NCBI GenBank assembly: GCA_013205245.1
Contig: JABMNH010000029.1
Location: 1-40,021, forward strand
Source: Flavobacteriales bacterium
GTDB lineage: Bacteria; Bacteroidota; Bacteroidia; Flavobacteriales; Flavobacteriaceae
Direction of reading: 5' to 3'
Length of the DNA: 40,021 nucleotides
Below the pieces are notes generated by a model, which was not told the DNA's origin, made no database searches, and saw nothing but the letters and a program-made list of their open reading frames with translations. Shown here one piece after another: positions 19,455-29,200 of the stretch; position 1 is the first letter of the stretch, and each line of letters opens with the position of its first letter. A program made the position numbers and the translations under genes.

Positions 19455-20948
19455 TTACTTTGAAGTTGACTTTAATTGGTAAATCTTAGACGCGCCATAT
19501 AGTCCTTGATATGACATAATGAATTTTTTGTCAAATTTTGAAAAGTCATAATTCAAACTTTTTTTAGAAGTGATGGTTTGTCTATTAAAAATGGAGGGTT
19601 TATTAATTATATCTGTGTAAATTATTTCATTTTCAATAATCAATTTATTAAAATCATTAGCAGAAGTTAATTTGCTGGATAATAAAATATTATTGTAGTT
19701 GTCAATTCCTGTTTTATAATAAAATTTATTAAGTACAGCATCGTTTTTTACCAAAAATTTATTGTTAGGATGTTGGATAATAAAATCAACTAAAACATCA
19801 TCATTGTAATATTTGTAATGAGAATTTGGATAAATACCATAGCTAAAATTCCATATAAAAAGTGTAAGAGCTAAGATATTAAGAAGGCTTTTATTAACGC
19901 TGTATTTAATAAAGACACTCAAGAATATAAGAAAGGGAAGCATAACCATAAATTCAACATTTCCAACAGCATAAAAGGCAAATAAAAAGTGGAGAGTAAA
20001 AATTAATATATGCGATTTAACAAAGGAGTCTTCATCAAGTTTTCTATAGTGTAGCAAATCTTTATTTAAAGTAACTTTAATTAATTTGTATCCAAAATAT
20101 AAAAGAGGCACTATAGGAATAGCAAACAAAATATTGTTTTTGATAAGAAAGTAAATGTTAGAGTGTACTTGAAAAAAAGTTCTTACACTACTTATAGCTA
20201 TTAAAAATAAATTATTCAACCCAAATTCAGTTTTGGCACTTCCTGTATAAAAATCATTAAAAACAAAATGAACCAAATTAGTTGGGGTAAGGGCAAGGTT
20301 GTTGTAAAAAACCAAAACTAAAATATAAGTTAAAGGTACAATTAATGCAGATATTCCATAAACTAGGGTCTGCTTCAGTTTTTTTGTATAAAAAAACGTC
20401 CCAATTAATAAACCAAGCCACCAAAAAAAATGAATTTGATGAAAAAGGCAGGCAATAGTTGCAAATAAGCCGCTGTAAAAAACATATTTTAAAGCACTAG
20501 TTTTTAAAAAATCTAGAAAATAAAAACTACCCAATAGAGAAAAAGTAATCGGAATGATATAAGTTTCGTTTTCTGTTCCGTAACGCCAAAGGCTAAAACT
20601 AAAACCAACAATAATTATAAAAAGTAATTTTTCTCTTTTCGGAATTGAAAGTTTAGATAGTATTCTATAAAAAACAATAAGGTTTAAAATTTGAAAAAAA
20701 GCATTAATATATTTACTAACTAAAAGTATATTTATGTTATTAAAAAGTAGATTGAAGGGTTTTATTAAAGTGTATAAAAAAAAGTTGTAAATTAAATGAT
20801 GGGGTAGGAAAAGGTTCTCGTTATACTTTATATAGCTTGCGTAAGCGTAAGCATCTAGACTTGAGTTTTTTGTAGGGTTAAAAAAATAAAAGATAGTGAT
20901 AAAAATTATAACATGGTAAACAGTAATATTCTCTAATATTTTTTTCAC
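19455..20948 (-). CDS. Polytopic membrane protein, possible GT-C-type glycosyltransferase
   Basis: I do not recognise this gene with confidence. The 497-residue protein has a hydrophobic N-terminus and about 10-12 membrane segments, ending in a soluble C-terminal domain of roughly 120 residues. The first large loop, SSLDAYAYASYIKYNENLFLPHHLIYN, holds an Asp (residue 32) in the place where polyprenyl-phosphate-dependent GT-C glycosyltransferases carry a catalytic acid, and the His pair after it resembles them too. That is a fold-level guess. By eye the gene is distinctly richer in A and T and in Asn, Lys, Ile and Phe than its neighbours, suggesting fast divergence or later acquisition. It lies 50 bases after a DUF4286 gene on the same strand. 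Confidence 0.6.
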   Translation of the reverse strand: MKKILENITVYHVIIFITIFYFFNPTKNSSLDAYAYASYIKYNENLFLPHHLIYNFFLYTLIKPFNLLFNNINILLVSKYINAFFQILNLIVFYRILSKLSIPKREKLLFIIIVGFSFSLWRYGTENETYIIPITFSLLGSFYFLDFLKTSALKYVFYSGLFATIACLFHQIHFFWWLGLLIGTFFYTKKLKQTLVYGISALIVPLTYILVLVFYNNLALTPTNLVHFVFNDFYTGSAKTEFGLNNLFLIAISSVRTFFQVHSNIYFLIKNNILFAIPIVPLLYFGYKLIKVTLNKDLLHYRKLDEDSFVKSHILIFTLHFLFAFYAVGNVEFMVMLPFLIFLSVFIKYSVNKSLLNILALTLFIWNFSYGIYPNSHYKYYNDDVLVDFIIQHPNNKFLVKNDAVLNKFYYKTGIDNYNNILLSSKLTSANDFNKLIIENEIIYTDIINKPSIFNRQTITSKKSLNYDFSKFDKKFIMSYQGLYGASKIYQLKSTSK

Positions 20949-20998
20949 ACTTTGTAGATAATTATCTTTGATTTGTTTTTTACACGTACTGTCATAAT

Positions 20999-21310
20999 TT
21001 AATACTCAGAAATAACTTCTAATTCGGTTCTAAAAGCTACAAATTTACCCTTAAAAAGTTTATCGCTTTCTTGACGCAATCTGTCGGCATCTTCTAGATA
21101 ATATTTTTGTAAAGTGACTTTGTCTTTGGTTGTGTATTGTACAGAATAGGTGAGTCCTCCCATTTCTTCTTCAATCAAAACTTTTGTCAGTTTGGCTTTT
21201 GTGAATTTTTTGGTTGCCAGAACATCTGGAATGTGCGTGGATTGCATCCATTGTAACCATTCATCGTGAACAGATTCTTCTATATTTATGGTAACGTTAT
21301 ATATGTACAT
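20999..21310 (-). CDS. DUF4286-family small protein
   Basis: A 103-residue cytoplasmic protein of unknown function, in a family found widely in Bacteroidota. It starts MYIYNVTINIEESVHDEWLQWMQSTHIPDVLATKKFTKAKLTKVL and continues GGLTYSVQYTTKDKVTLQKYYLEDADRLRQE. The N-terminal W..WM...HIP.V..T..F pattern recalls ferredoxin-like, dimeric alpha-beta barrel proteins. It begins 4 bases after the stop of the TPR gene, so the two are likely one transcript. Confidence 0.82.
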   Translation of the reverse strand: MYIYNVTINIEESVHDEWLQWMQSTHIPDVLATKKFTKAKLTKVLIEEEMGGLTYSVQYTTKDKVTLQKYYLEDADRLRQESDKLFKGKFVAFRTELEVISEY

Positions 21311-21314
21311 GTTA

Positions 21315-23096
21315 TTAATTTATGAGTTCGGGGCGTAGTTGTCTAAATTTTTTACGGGCATCTACTAAATAAATACTTGCGGGATAGTCAAAAATAATTT
21401 TTTCGTAATAGGTAGCGGCTTTTGTGTCGTCAGATAATTTATCTTGATATAATTGGGCTAAATTAAAACAGGCGTCATCGGCAAGAATAGCCTCTTTGTT
21501 TATTTTTAAGATTGTTAAATAATTGGCAATGGCTTTATCATAGTTCTTAATGTCACTATACAATTGCGCTTGTTTAAACAGCGCATAGGTTTCTATAGGA
21601 TAGCCTTTAAATTTTTTAAGCACAATATCAAGTGTGTCAATAGCAGCGCTTGTTTTGTTTTGATGCGCCAACAAATCGGCTTTAGCATAGCTCGCTAAAG
21701 GATTCATTTTATCTGTTGGGATGTTATTTGCTATGAGCAAGCTCAATTTTAACGCGTCGTTAGAGATGAGTTGTGAGGTCTCGCTTTTTAAAACTTTAAG
21801 TTGTGTTTGTGCCCATTCAAAATCGCTTTTATAATACGATGTTTCGGCTATTTTAAAGGCAGCTTGCTGTGCTATAACTGAATTTTTGTAATTTAATTTT
21901 ACCTGAGTATAGGTAATTAGTGCCTGATTTAACTGATTAGAATACACAAAAATATCGGCTAAACTCAATTTTAACAATCCTTTTTGATGGCTGTCTAAAT
22001 TTAGTTCTAAAGAGCGTTTTATGAGCGCGATGCCTTTATCTGGTTGGTTTAATTTATAAGTTAAAAAGGTGGCATGTTCACTTTGAATATAAAGGGTTTC
22101 TTTATTGAAACCGTATTCTAAAAGTAGATTTTTAAATTTCAAATCTATTTGTTGTAATTCTTTTGGAGAATCTTTAGTGGAAATTTCAGTTTTTAAAAGA
22201 TATAAATTGGCGGTAATTTTTAAAGCTACTAGTTGTGTATTTTTAAGAACAAAGTCAAAACATTGTGCAGAGGTTTCAAAAGCTGATTCTTTATAAGCTA
22301 TTTTTCCGAGTGTAATGATGCGATTTAAATTGTCTGGTTTTCGTTTAAAAATGGCTTTTTCTTGTGTAAAAGCTTTATTGTAACGCTTTTCTTGCATAAA
22401 TAACCAACTCAATAAAATATTCCAAGAGCTGTCTGGATTGGTTTGTAAACGTTGAATTAACAATGTTTTGAATAAAATATTATTTTCGTTATTGGCATCA
22501 TCAGTAATAAAATTCCCAACATATTTTAATATGGAAAGCGTATACGATTTGTCTCTTTCAACAATTTTTAAAAAACCATCAAACATGTTGTTTATAGCGC
22601 CTTGTTCGCCATAAATTAAGGCTATTTGTAAGTTAAAATTTAACTCAGGATTTAAATTCATAGCCGTTTGGTACGTTTTTAAAGCGTAATCTAACAGATT
22701 ATTATCTTGAAAAGATTTGCCGATAGCGTATCCTAAATTTGGGTCTTTTTCTACAGCGGTAACAGCTAAATCATAATAAAGATTAGCTTTTTGAGCTAAG
22801 TTTTGAAGCGCATAATTGTAACCCAATTCTACATTAAATTGCTGTTGTTTGGGGTATTTTTGAAGTTGCGCTAAAATGACTTCTTGAGCCGTGTTGTATT
22901 TTTCTAATTGCTGATAGCTAGATACTAAAAATTTAAAATAATCGGATCTGTAACCGTGTTTTTGATGTAAAACTTTATAAACCTCAATGGCTTTTTCGTA
23001 CTGCCCAGATTCATAATACGTTCTAGCCACCCTTGGGCTTTGTGCCGATGTTATCAAACAAGTAAACGTAAAAATGGCGATTAAAAATACCTTCAT
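21315..23096 (-). CDS. Secreted tetratricopeptide-repeat protein
   Basis: A 593-residue protein with a Sec signal peptide (MKVFLIAIFTFTCLITSAQ, cleavage near residue 18), so periplasmic or outer-membrane-associated. The whole mature part is helical TPR-type repeats, for example YYESGQYEKAIEVYKVLHQKHG near the N-terminus and YSDIKNYDKAIANYLTILKINKEA and AATYYEKIIFDYPASIYLVDARKKFRQLRPE at the C-terminus. The last repeats resemble those of YfgC or BamD-like scaffolds. The function is probably protein-protein interaction at the envelope, with the partner unknown. A consensus -7 element lies 20 bases upstream. DUF4286 follows within 4 bases. Confidence 0.85.
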   Translation of the reverse strand: MKVFLIAIFTFTCLITSAQSPRVARTYYESGQYEKAIEVYKVLHQKHGYRSDYFKFLVSSYQQLEKYNTAQEVILAQLQKYPKQQQFNVELGYNYALQNLAQKANLYYDLAVTAVEKDPNLGYAIGKSFQDNNLLDYALKTYQTAMNLNPELNFNLQIALIYGEQGAINNMFDGFLKIVERDKSYTLSILKYVGNFITDDANNENNILFKTLLIQRLQTNPDSSWNILLSWLFMQEKRYNKAFTQEKAIFKRKPDNLNRIITLGKIAYKESAFETSAQCFDFVLKNTQLVALKITANLYLLKTEISTKDSPKELQQIDLKFKNLLLEYGFNKETLYIQSEHATFLTYKLNQPDKGIALIKRSLELNLDSHQKGLLKLSLADIFVYSNQLNQALITYTQVKLNYKNSVIAQQAAFKIAETSYYKSDFEWAQTQLKVLKSETSQLISNDALKLSLLIANNIPTDKMNPLASYAKADLLAHQNKTSAAIDTLDIVLKKFKGYPIETYALFKQAQLYSDIKNYDKAIANYLTILKINKEAILADDACFNLAQLYQDKLSDDTKAATYYEKIIFDYPASIYLVDARKKFRQLRPELIN

Positions 23097-23115
23097 AAGG
23101 GTCTTGATGTTGATT

Positions 23116-23123
23116 CAAAGATA
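23116..23123 (-). promoter_or_regulatory. Putative promoter of the TPR-DUF4286 transcript (-7 element)
   Basis: TATCTTTG on the minus strand matches TAnnTTTG and ends 20 bases before the TPR gene's ATG. It lies in the 135-base region shared with the divergent small ORF at 23232. Confidence 0.5.
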
Positions 23124-23189
23124 CAAAACAAGTGTTAAAGTTTCTTTAAAATGGCTGGTTTTTGATTTAGTGGTGTAACATTTTGGCAT

Positions 23190-23197
23190 TATTCTTG
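23190..23197 (+). promoter_or_regulatory. Putative -7 element for the small ORF at 23232
   Basis: TATTCTTG has one mismatch to TAnnTTTG. It ends 35 bases upstream of the ORF's ATG and is followed by an A-rich leader, usual for well-translated Bacteroidota genes. Confidence 0.35.
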
Positions 23198-23231
23198 TCT
23201 TAATTAAAAAGAACATCTAAAAACCAAAATT

Positions 23232-23375
23232 ATGAACGAACTTATTTTAAAATACCTGACCACAAAAAATAAAGCCCAATTTTTTATGAATAATGGACAG
23301 ATTAATGATTATATAAACACTTTGGTAGAATTAAATCAGCAAAAGCGTCTTTTAAAATTAGCTATAGCTAATTAA
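23232..23375 (+). CDS. Small ORF, 47 residues, function unknown
   Basis: The ATG follows an A-rich leader after a near-consensus -7 element. The protein begins MNELILKYLTTKNKAQFF and ends in a strongly helical part (LVELNQQKRLLKLAIAN). It is basic, soluble in appearance, and has no Cys, no Trp and no signal peptide. It fills nearly all the space between the divergent TPR gene and the converging serS, and its stop codon shares TTAA with the serS stop. Its amino-acid make-up looks like a real helical protein and not a random frame, but I know no family for it. A regulatory or adaptor role is only a guess. Confidence 0.6.
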   Translation: MNELILKYLTTKNKAQFFMNNGQINDYINTLVELNQQKRLLKLAIAN

Positions 23376-24646
23376 TCTATTTTTGAGAAACCCGTATAAC
23401 TTTGTAATACATCGGGAATTGTAATGCCATCTTCTGTTTGATAATTTTCTAAAATTCCTGCTAGCACACGTGGTAAAGCCAACGAACTTCCGTTAAGTGT
23501 ATGTGCCAATTGTGTTTTTCCTTCTTTATTTTTATAGCGTAATTTTAAACGGTTTGCTTGAAAAGTTTCAAAATTAGAAACCGAACTTATTTCTAACCAA
23601 CGTTTTTGGGCGGTAGAATAAATTTCGAAATCGTAAGTAATGGTTGATGTAAAACCTAAATCGCCTCCGCATAAGCGTAAAATCCGATAAGGTAATTTCA
23701 ATTCGTTCAAAATATTTTTAATATGTTCAACCATAGTGTCAAGTGCAGCGTAAGAATTTTCGGGTTTTTCTATACGTACAATCTCAACTTTATCAAACTG
23801 ATGTAATCTGTTTAAACCCCTTACATGCGCACCATAAGAACCCGCTTCGCGTCTAAAACATGGTGTGTAGGCTGTGTTTAAAATAGGGAAATCACTTTCG
23901 TTTAAAACAACATCTCTATAAATATTAGTAACAGGAACTTCGGCAGTTGGGATGAGGTATAAATTATCAACGGTTGCATGGTACATTTGCCCTTCTTTAT
24001 CGGGTAATTGTCCTGTGCCAAAACCAGAAGCTTCGTTTACTAAATGTGGCACCTGTACTTCTCTGTAACCCGCATTGGTATTTTTGTCTAAAAAGTAATT
24101 AATTAAAGAGCGTTGTAATTTGGCACCTTTGCCTTTATAAACAGGAAATCCAGCACCAGTAATTTTGTTGCCTAAATCGAAATCTATGATGTCGTATTTT
24201 TTGGCTAAATCCCAATGCGGTAGAGCATTTTCGTGTAAGGTTGGAATCTTGCCATGCTCAAAAACACAGATATTATCGGTTTCAGAAGTACCTGCTGGTA
24301 CCAAATCATTAGGGATATTCGGGATTTGATACAACAATTCTTGTAATTCTGCAGCGGCCTTATTTAATTGCTCGGTTAAATCTTTTGAAGTAGATTTTAA
24401 CTGACTTGTTTTTTCTTTTAAAAGATTGGCTTTTTGAGATTCGCCAGACTTGTATAAGTCGCCAATTTCTTTAGAAAACGTATTGATATCGGCTAAAGCG
24501 CTGTCTAATTGCGCTTGTGTACTGCGTCTTAAAGCATCTAAAGATAGGGTGTTTTCTATAATAGCTGCGGCATTTTTAAAATTGCGTTTGGCTAAGCCTT
24601 GTAATACTTTGGTTTTGTTGTCTCTAATAAAAGCTACTTGTAACAT
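23372..24646 (-). CDS. serS: Seryl-tRNA synthetase
   Basis: Class II synthetase that charges tRNA-Ser and tRNA-Sec type acceptors with serine. The 424 residues begin with the long antiparallel coiled-coil arm (about 25-105) that grips the tRNA. The catalytic domain follows, with TAEVPVTNIYRD, motif 2 FRREAGSYGAHVRGLNRLHQF and motif 3 NGSSLALPRVLAGILENYQ. The length is normal. It has its own -7 element, and it converges on the small ORF with a 4-base overlap. Confidence 0.96.
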   Translation of the reverse strand: MLQVAFIRDNKTKVLQGLAKRNFKNAAAIIENTLSLDALRRSTQAQLDSALADINTFSKEIGDLYKSGESQKANLLKEKTSQLKSTSKDLTEQLNKAAAELQELLYQIPNIPNDLVPAGTSETDNICVFEHGKIPTLHENALPHWDLAKKYDIIDFDLGNKITGAGFPVYKGKGAKLQRSLINYFLDKNTNAGYREVQVPHLVNEASGFGTGQLPDKEGQMYHATVDNLYLIPTAEVPVTNIYRDVVLNESDFPILNTAYTPCFRREAGSYGAHVRGLNRLHQFDKVEIVRIEKPENSYAALDTMVEHIKNILNELKLPYRILRLCGGDLGFTSTITYDFEIYSTAQKRWLEISSVSNFETFQANRLKLRYKNKEGKTQLAHTLNGSSLALPRVLAGILENYQTEDGITIPDVLQSYTGFSKID

Positions 24647-24671
24647 TGGGTTGTCGTTTAATTTGAAAGCG

Positions 24672-24679
24672 CAAATTTA
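24672..24679 (-). promoter_or_regulatory. Putative serS promoter (-7 element)
   Basis: TAAATTTG on the minus strand matches TAnnTTTG and ends 26 bases upstream of the serS ATG, in the 46-base gap after ribF. Confidence 0.45.
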
Positions 24680-24692
24680 AACAATTATAAAG

Positions 24693-25634
24693 TTACTTTT
24701 TAGAGATTGAATCGATATATTTTCTAGCGTTTAATGCGTCGGTTTCTATTTGCGTTTTTAATAAATCTAATGAGGCAAATTTTTGCTCATCGCGCAAACG
24801 ATTTAACAGATGTATTTTTAATTTTTGATTGTATAAATCGCCATTAAAATCAAGTAAATAAGTTTCAATTGTCTGATGGGTTCCAGCTACCGTTGGTCGA
24901 TATCCAATATTCATAATTCCAAAAACAGTTTGCTTATTTATGTTTGTTTTTACAACATAAACACCTGTTTTTGGAATGAGTTTATAAGTCTCTTCAATAT
25001 GTAAATTTATTGTGGGATAGTTGAGTCTTTTTCCCAATCCTTGTCCTTTTACAACAGTACCAGAAAGCATATAATTATAACCCAAATATTTGTTGGCGGT
25101 ATTAATATTGCCATCGGTTAAGGCCATTCTAATTTTTGTAGAGCTCACAGCAACATCATCAATATCTTGCTGAGCGATTTGCTTAAGCTCATAATTGAAT
25201 AAGGTTTTATATTCTTTAAGATGTTCAAATTTACCTTCACGATTTTTGCCAAATTGATGGTCATATCCCACAATGAGTAATCTCATGTGTAAATGATTTA
25301 CCAAAACATCGTTTATAAAATCAAAAGCACTTAAACGCGAAAATTCTTTAGAAAAGGGCTCTATTACCAAACAATCTATGCCGGCTTCTTCTAACAATGC
25401 GATGCGCTCATCAATGGTGTTTAGTAATTTTAAGGAGTCGTCTTTTTGTAAAACCATGCGCGGATGCGGAAACAGTGTAAACACTACGGCGTCTAAATTG
25501 TACTTTTCGCTATACGCTTTAAGCTGATGTAGAATTTTTTTATGACCAATATGCAAACCATCAAAAGTGCCAATGGTTACAGCCGAACCTTTTTTTAGGG
25601 ATTTAAATTTTTTGTAGGAATGAAATATTTTCAA
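24693..25634 (-). CDS. ribF: Bifunctional riboflavin kinase/FAD synthetase
   Basis: Makes FMN from riboflavin and then FAD, in the cytoplasm. The 313 residues comprise an N-terminal nucleotidyltransferase domain with AVTIGTFDGLHIGHKKIL (about 19-36) and a C-terminal flavokinase barrel starting near 185 with GTVVKGQGLGKRLNYPTINL. The late segment LLDFNGDLYNQKLKIHLLNRLRDE fits the kinase C-terminus. It starts 3 bases after the stop of an upstream lipoprotein gene, so the pair shares a transcript. It could supply FAD to GlpD, as to all flavoproteins. Confidence 0.95.
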   Translation of the reverse strand: MKIFHSYKKFKSLKKGSAVTIGTFDGLHIGHKKILHQLKAYSEKYNLDAVVFTLFPHPRMVLQKDDSLKLLNTIDERIALLEEAGIDCLVIEPFSKEFSRLSAFDFINDVLVNHLHMRLLIVGYDHQFGKNREGKFEHLKEYKTLFNYELKQIAQQDIDDVAVSSTKIRMALTDGNINTANKYLGYNYMLSGTVVKGQGLGKRLNYPTINLHIEETYKLIPKTGVYVVKTNINKQTVFGIMNIGYRPTVAGTHQTIETYLLDFNGDLYNQKLKIHLLNRLRDEQKFASLDLLKTQIETDALNARKYIDSISKK

Positions 25635-25637
25635 AAG

Positions 25638-26168
25638 CTATGGATTAATGTGTATGTCTTGGCCGATAAAATTAAGAACTTGCGGCAGATTATTGAACTT
25701 AATAGTCGCTTTTATTTTTAGTGTGTTTTTTGATAAATCAATATCAAGTTGGCCTTCTTCTATTTTGTGAAAACCTATATAATCGCGGCAAAAACAAAAT
25801 CGCGCAAACCAAATATTTATTTTAGTGTCTTTTAAGTCGGCAAGATTAATGTGTTGTTTTTGATTGGGAATTTCGATAAATAAGACTTCACGATAACCAC
25901 CATCGGCAATGTTTTTAGGCGTTTTTTTTATAGATTCAAATTTAAGAATGAGGTTTTGGCCTTTATTTTGAGTGATGTGATTAATCTTCGAATCGTCTTG
26001 TTGTACAACCAGTTCAGATTGTGGCGTGAGCGTTAGGCTTAAGCCATTATCTTTAATGCTGGGCAATTGTAGTGATATAGTTTTAGATATAACTTGTTTA
26101 TTTGAAGCACAAGAATAATTGAGAGCCAAACATAAAATAAGCGACATTTTAAATAGTTCGAAACGCAT
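25638..26168 (-). CDS. Putative lipoprotein, unknown function
   Basis: The 176 residues from the ATG at 26168 open with MRFELFKMSLILCLALNYSC, a short hydrophobic signal with a likely lipidated Cys20 followed by Ala-Ser-Asn. The box (LNYSC) is looser than the proteobacterial consensus but acceptable in Bacteroidota. The rest is beta-rich and soluble, with a Cys pair in FARFCFCRDYIGFHK near residue 130 that could bind metal or form a disulfide. I recognise no family. The frame runs upstream to 26213, but that start would place a membrane-signal-free extension before the signal and would overlap the promoter, so I rejected it. ribF follows within 3 bases. Confidence 0.65.
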   Translation of the reverse strand: MRFELFKMSLILCLALNYSCASNKQVISKTISLQLPSIKDNGLSLTLTPQSELVVQQDDSKINHITQNKGQNLILKFESIKKTPKNIADGGYREVLFIEIPNQKQHINLADLKDTKINIWFARFCFCRDYIGFHKIEEGQLDIDLSKNTLKIKATIKFNNLPQVLNFIGQDIHINP

Positions 26169-26201
26169 AAAAGAGTGTCTGTATTTTAAATAATAAATTA
26201 A

Positions 26202-26209
26202 TAGATTTG
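26202..26209 (+). promoter_or_regulatory. Putative promoter of the metzincin protease gene (-7 element)
   Basis: TAGATTTG fits TAnnTTTG, 18 bases upstream of the protease ATG at 26228. It lies next to a -7 element on the other strand (26211-26218). Confidence 0.45.
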
Positions 26210-26210
26210 T

Positions 26211-26218
26211 CAAAAATA
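26211..26218 (-). promoter_or_regulatory. Putative promoter of the lipoprotein-ribF transcript (-7 element)
   Basis: TATTTTTG on the minus strand fits TAnnTTTG, 42 bases upstream of the lipoprotein ATG. Its start point would fall within the plus-strand -7 element at 26202-26209. Confidence 0.45.
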
Positions 26219-26227
26219 AACCAATTA

Positions 26228-29200
26228 ATGAAGCGTTTTACAAGAATTGTTCTAATTTCCATTTTCTTTTTTATTGCACAAATCGGATTTTCGCAAACCA
26301 AAGACGTTTGGGCTGTGTCTAAAACTCAGGTAGCATCGGCTAAAATATTGCAACGCACATCATCTCCAAAGGACTTTAAAAATTATAAACTAGACATTCA
26401 AAAACTTAAAAAGGATTTAACTAATGCACCCTTTAGAAAATCTAAATTCAGCAAATCTAAAACCATCGTTACATTTCCAGATGCTTCGGGTAAAATGATA
26501 GATTACGTTGTTTTAGAAGCGCCTGTTATGGCACCAGAATTGGCTAAGAAATTTCCAAATAATAAATCTTATGTGGGCAGAAGTTTGACTGATAAAAGTA
26601 CAAGCATCCGCTTTAGCGTAAATCAGTTAGGGGTTTATGCCATGATTTTTAAGGCAGGTGAAGAAGTTGAATATTTAGACCCTTATAATAAAGACAGATC
26701 TCAATATATGGTGTATCGTAGATCCGATTTGCCCAAAAAAGATCAAAACTTTGTGTGTTTAACAAAAGAAACCAAAGGCTTAAATATTACGACGGCTTTA
26801 AAATCATTTAATGCCAATGATGCCAAATTGCGGACTTTTAGATTGGCATTGGCTGCTACGGGTGAGTATTCTCAGTTTCATATAAATCAGGCGGAACTTA
26901 GTACCGGCACCGATGCGCAAAAAAAAGCAGCTGTTATGGCAGCTATGACGACTACTCTGATGCGTGTTAATGGTGTTTTTGAAAATGATGTGGCATTGAC
27001 CATGGTTTTAGTTGCCAACAATGACAAACTAATTTATCTAGATGGCGCAAAAGACCCATATACAAATAACAACGGTAATACGCTTTTAGCAGAAAACCAA
27101 AAAATTGTGGACTCCATAATTGGCACGGCTAATTACGATATTGGCCATGTGTTTAGTACAGGTGGTGGTGGTGTAGCTGTTTTAAATTCACCTTGCACTA
27201 CTTCTAAAGCACAAGGTGTGACTGGTCAAACCAACCCTGTTGGTGATGCCTTTGATATGGATTTTGTGGCGCACGAAATGGGCCATCAGTTTGGCGCAAC
27301 CCATACTTTTAATGGCGATGCAGGAAGTTGCGCGGGAGGTAATAGAACTGACGCAACAGCTGTTGAGCCGGGTAGCGGTAGTACAATAATGGCATACGCA
27401 GGTATTTGTTCACCTCAAGATGTGCAAAACCACAGTGATGCTTATTTTCACAGTGTGAGCATCCAACAAATGTATGCCAATATTTCTGTTGGGTCAGGCA
27501 ATTGTGCAGACCAAACGTCATTGGTTAATAATCTTAACGCGCCTTTGGTTAATGCTGGCGCCGATGTGGTTATTCCCAAATCCACACCTTTTAAATTAAC
27601 AGCCGTTGGCTCTGATGCTGATAATAATACACTTACTTATAATTGGGAACAAACGGACACGCAAATTACTACCATTCCACCTTCAGCTACAGCCACAGGA
27701 GGCGCTGTTTTTCGTTCGGTTTCACCTACAATAGCTACAACCCGTTATTTCCCCACTATAAATACTGTTTTGGCAGGACAAACTGCAACCACTTGGGAAG
27801 TGTTGCCAAGTGTGGCACGAACTTTAAATTTTGATGTCACCGTAAGGGATAATGTAAGTGGTGGTGGGCAGACAGCTAGAGATGCTAAAATACTGACTGT
27901 AGATGCCAATTCGGGGCCATTTATAGTAACTTCGCAAAGCACCGCTTTGACTTATGATATTGGTTCTACACAAACCATTACTTGGGACGTGGCTAATACA
28001 AATCTAGCGCCCGTAAATTGTACGCATGTTGATATATTGTTGTCAACTGATGGCGGGCAAACCTATCCTATTACATTAGTGTCAAATGGGCTAAACAATG
28101 GCAGTGCAAACGTGTTGCTGCCAAATAATCCAACCACTTCTGCTAGGATTATGGTTGCTGGCCTAAACAATGTTTTTTTTAATGTAAATGTATCAAACTT
28201 TACAATTCAAGAAAGTAACTTTTCTTTGTTGCCAATAAGTAATTTTACCGATGCGTGCTCTGGAAGCAATGTCCTTATTAATTATACCTATCAAGTTTTC
28301 GCTGGATTTTCTGAAATCACAACTTTTACAGCTTTAAATTTGCCAAGTGGCATAAACGCCAGTTTTAATCCGTCAAGCACATCAGTTAACGGGACGGATG
28401 TAGTACTGACTTTATCTGGTTTAACTGATGCTATTTTAGGCAATAATACAATAAGCGTGCAAGCATCATCAACGTCGTTAACCAGAACGGTTGACACCAA
28501 TTTACAAGTTTACAGCCCTAATTTCAACACACAAACCCTTATTGCACCAAGTGATGGAAGCATAGGTGTAGCATTAAATCCTACCCTAAGTTGGACGCCT
28601 CAAAGCAATGCCAAAACCTACGATGTACAAGTATCTACCGACACAAGTTTTAATACGCTTATTGCATCAGTAAATACAACAAGCACAAGTTATGCCTTAG
28701 CTAATTTAACCGAAGCTACCACTTATTACTGGCGTGTAAGGCCTGTAAATCCGTGTACAACGGGAAGTTTTTCTGCTACAAATGCTTTTGCTACCTACCA
28801 ACAGGTTTGTAATACAACTTCTTATTCTGGATCAGCTTTGTTTATTCCAGACAACAGTCCAATTGGTGTATCATCTACTTTAAGTGTGGCAGATAGTGTT
28901 ATTATAACAGATGTAAATATAGGCGTTACTATTACCCATGCTTGGATAGGTGATATTGCGTTAAGTATTACAGATCCAGCCAATAAAACAGTTAATTTGA
29001 TAACATCATCTTTTTGTGAGCCACAAAATATGAATACAATATTTGATGACAGCGGCGCTATAGCTACATGTAATACCTCAGCACCCGGGTATTCGGGCAC
29101 AATAAAACCGTCAGGTGCACTCTCCCTCTTTAATGGAGACAACGCTCAGGGTAATTGGGTTTTGTTTGCAGAAGACCAAGGGCCAAGTGATATAGGCTCA

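Noticed and set aside
26207..26227. TTG start seven codons upstream for the metalloprotease
   Set aside because: The ATG at 26228 gives a textbook signal peptide, and the TTG lies inside the likely -7 element.
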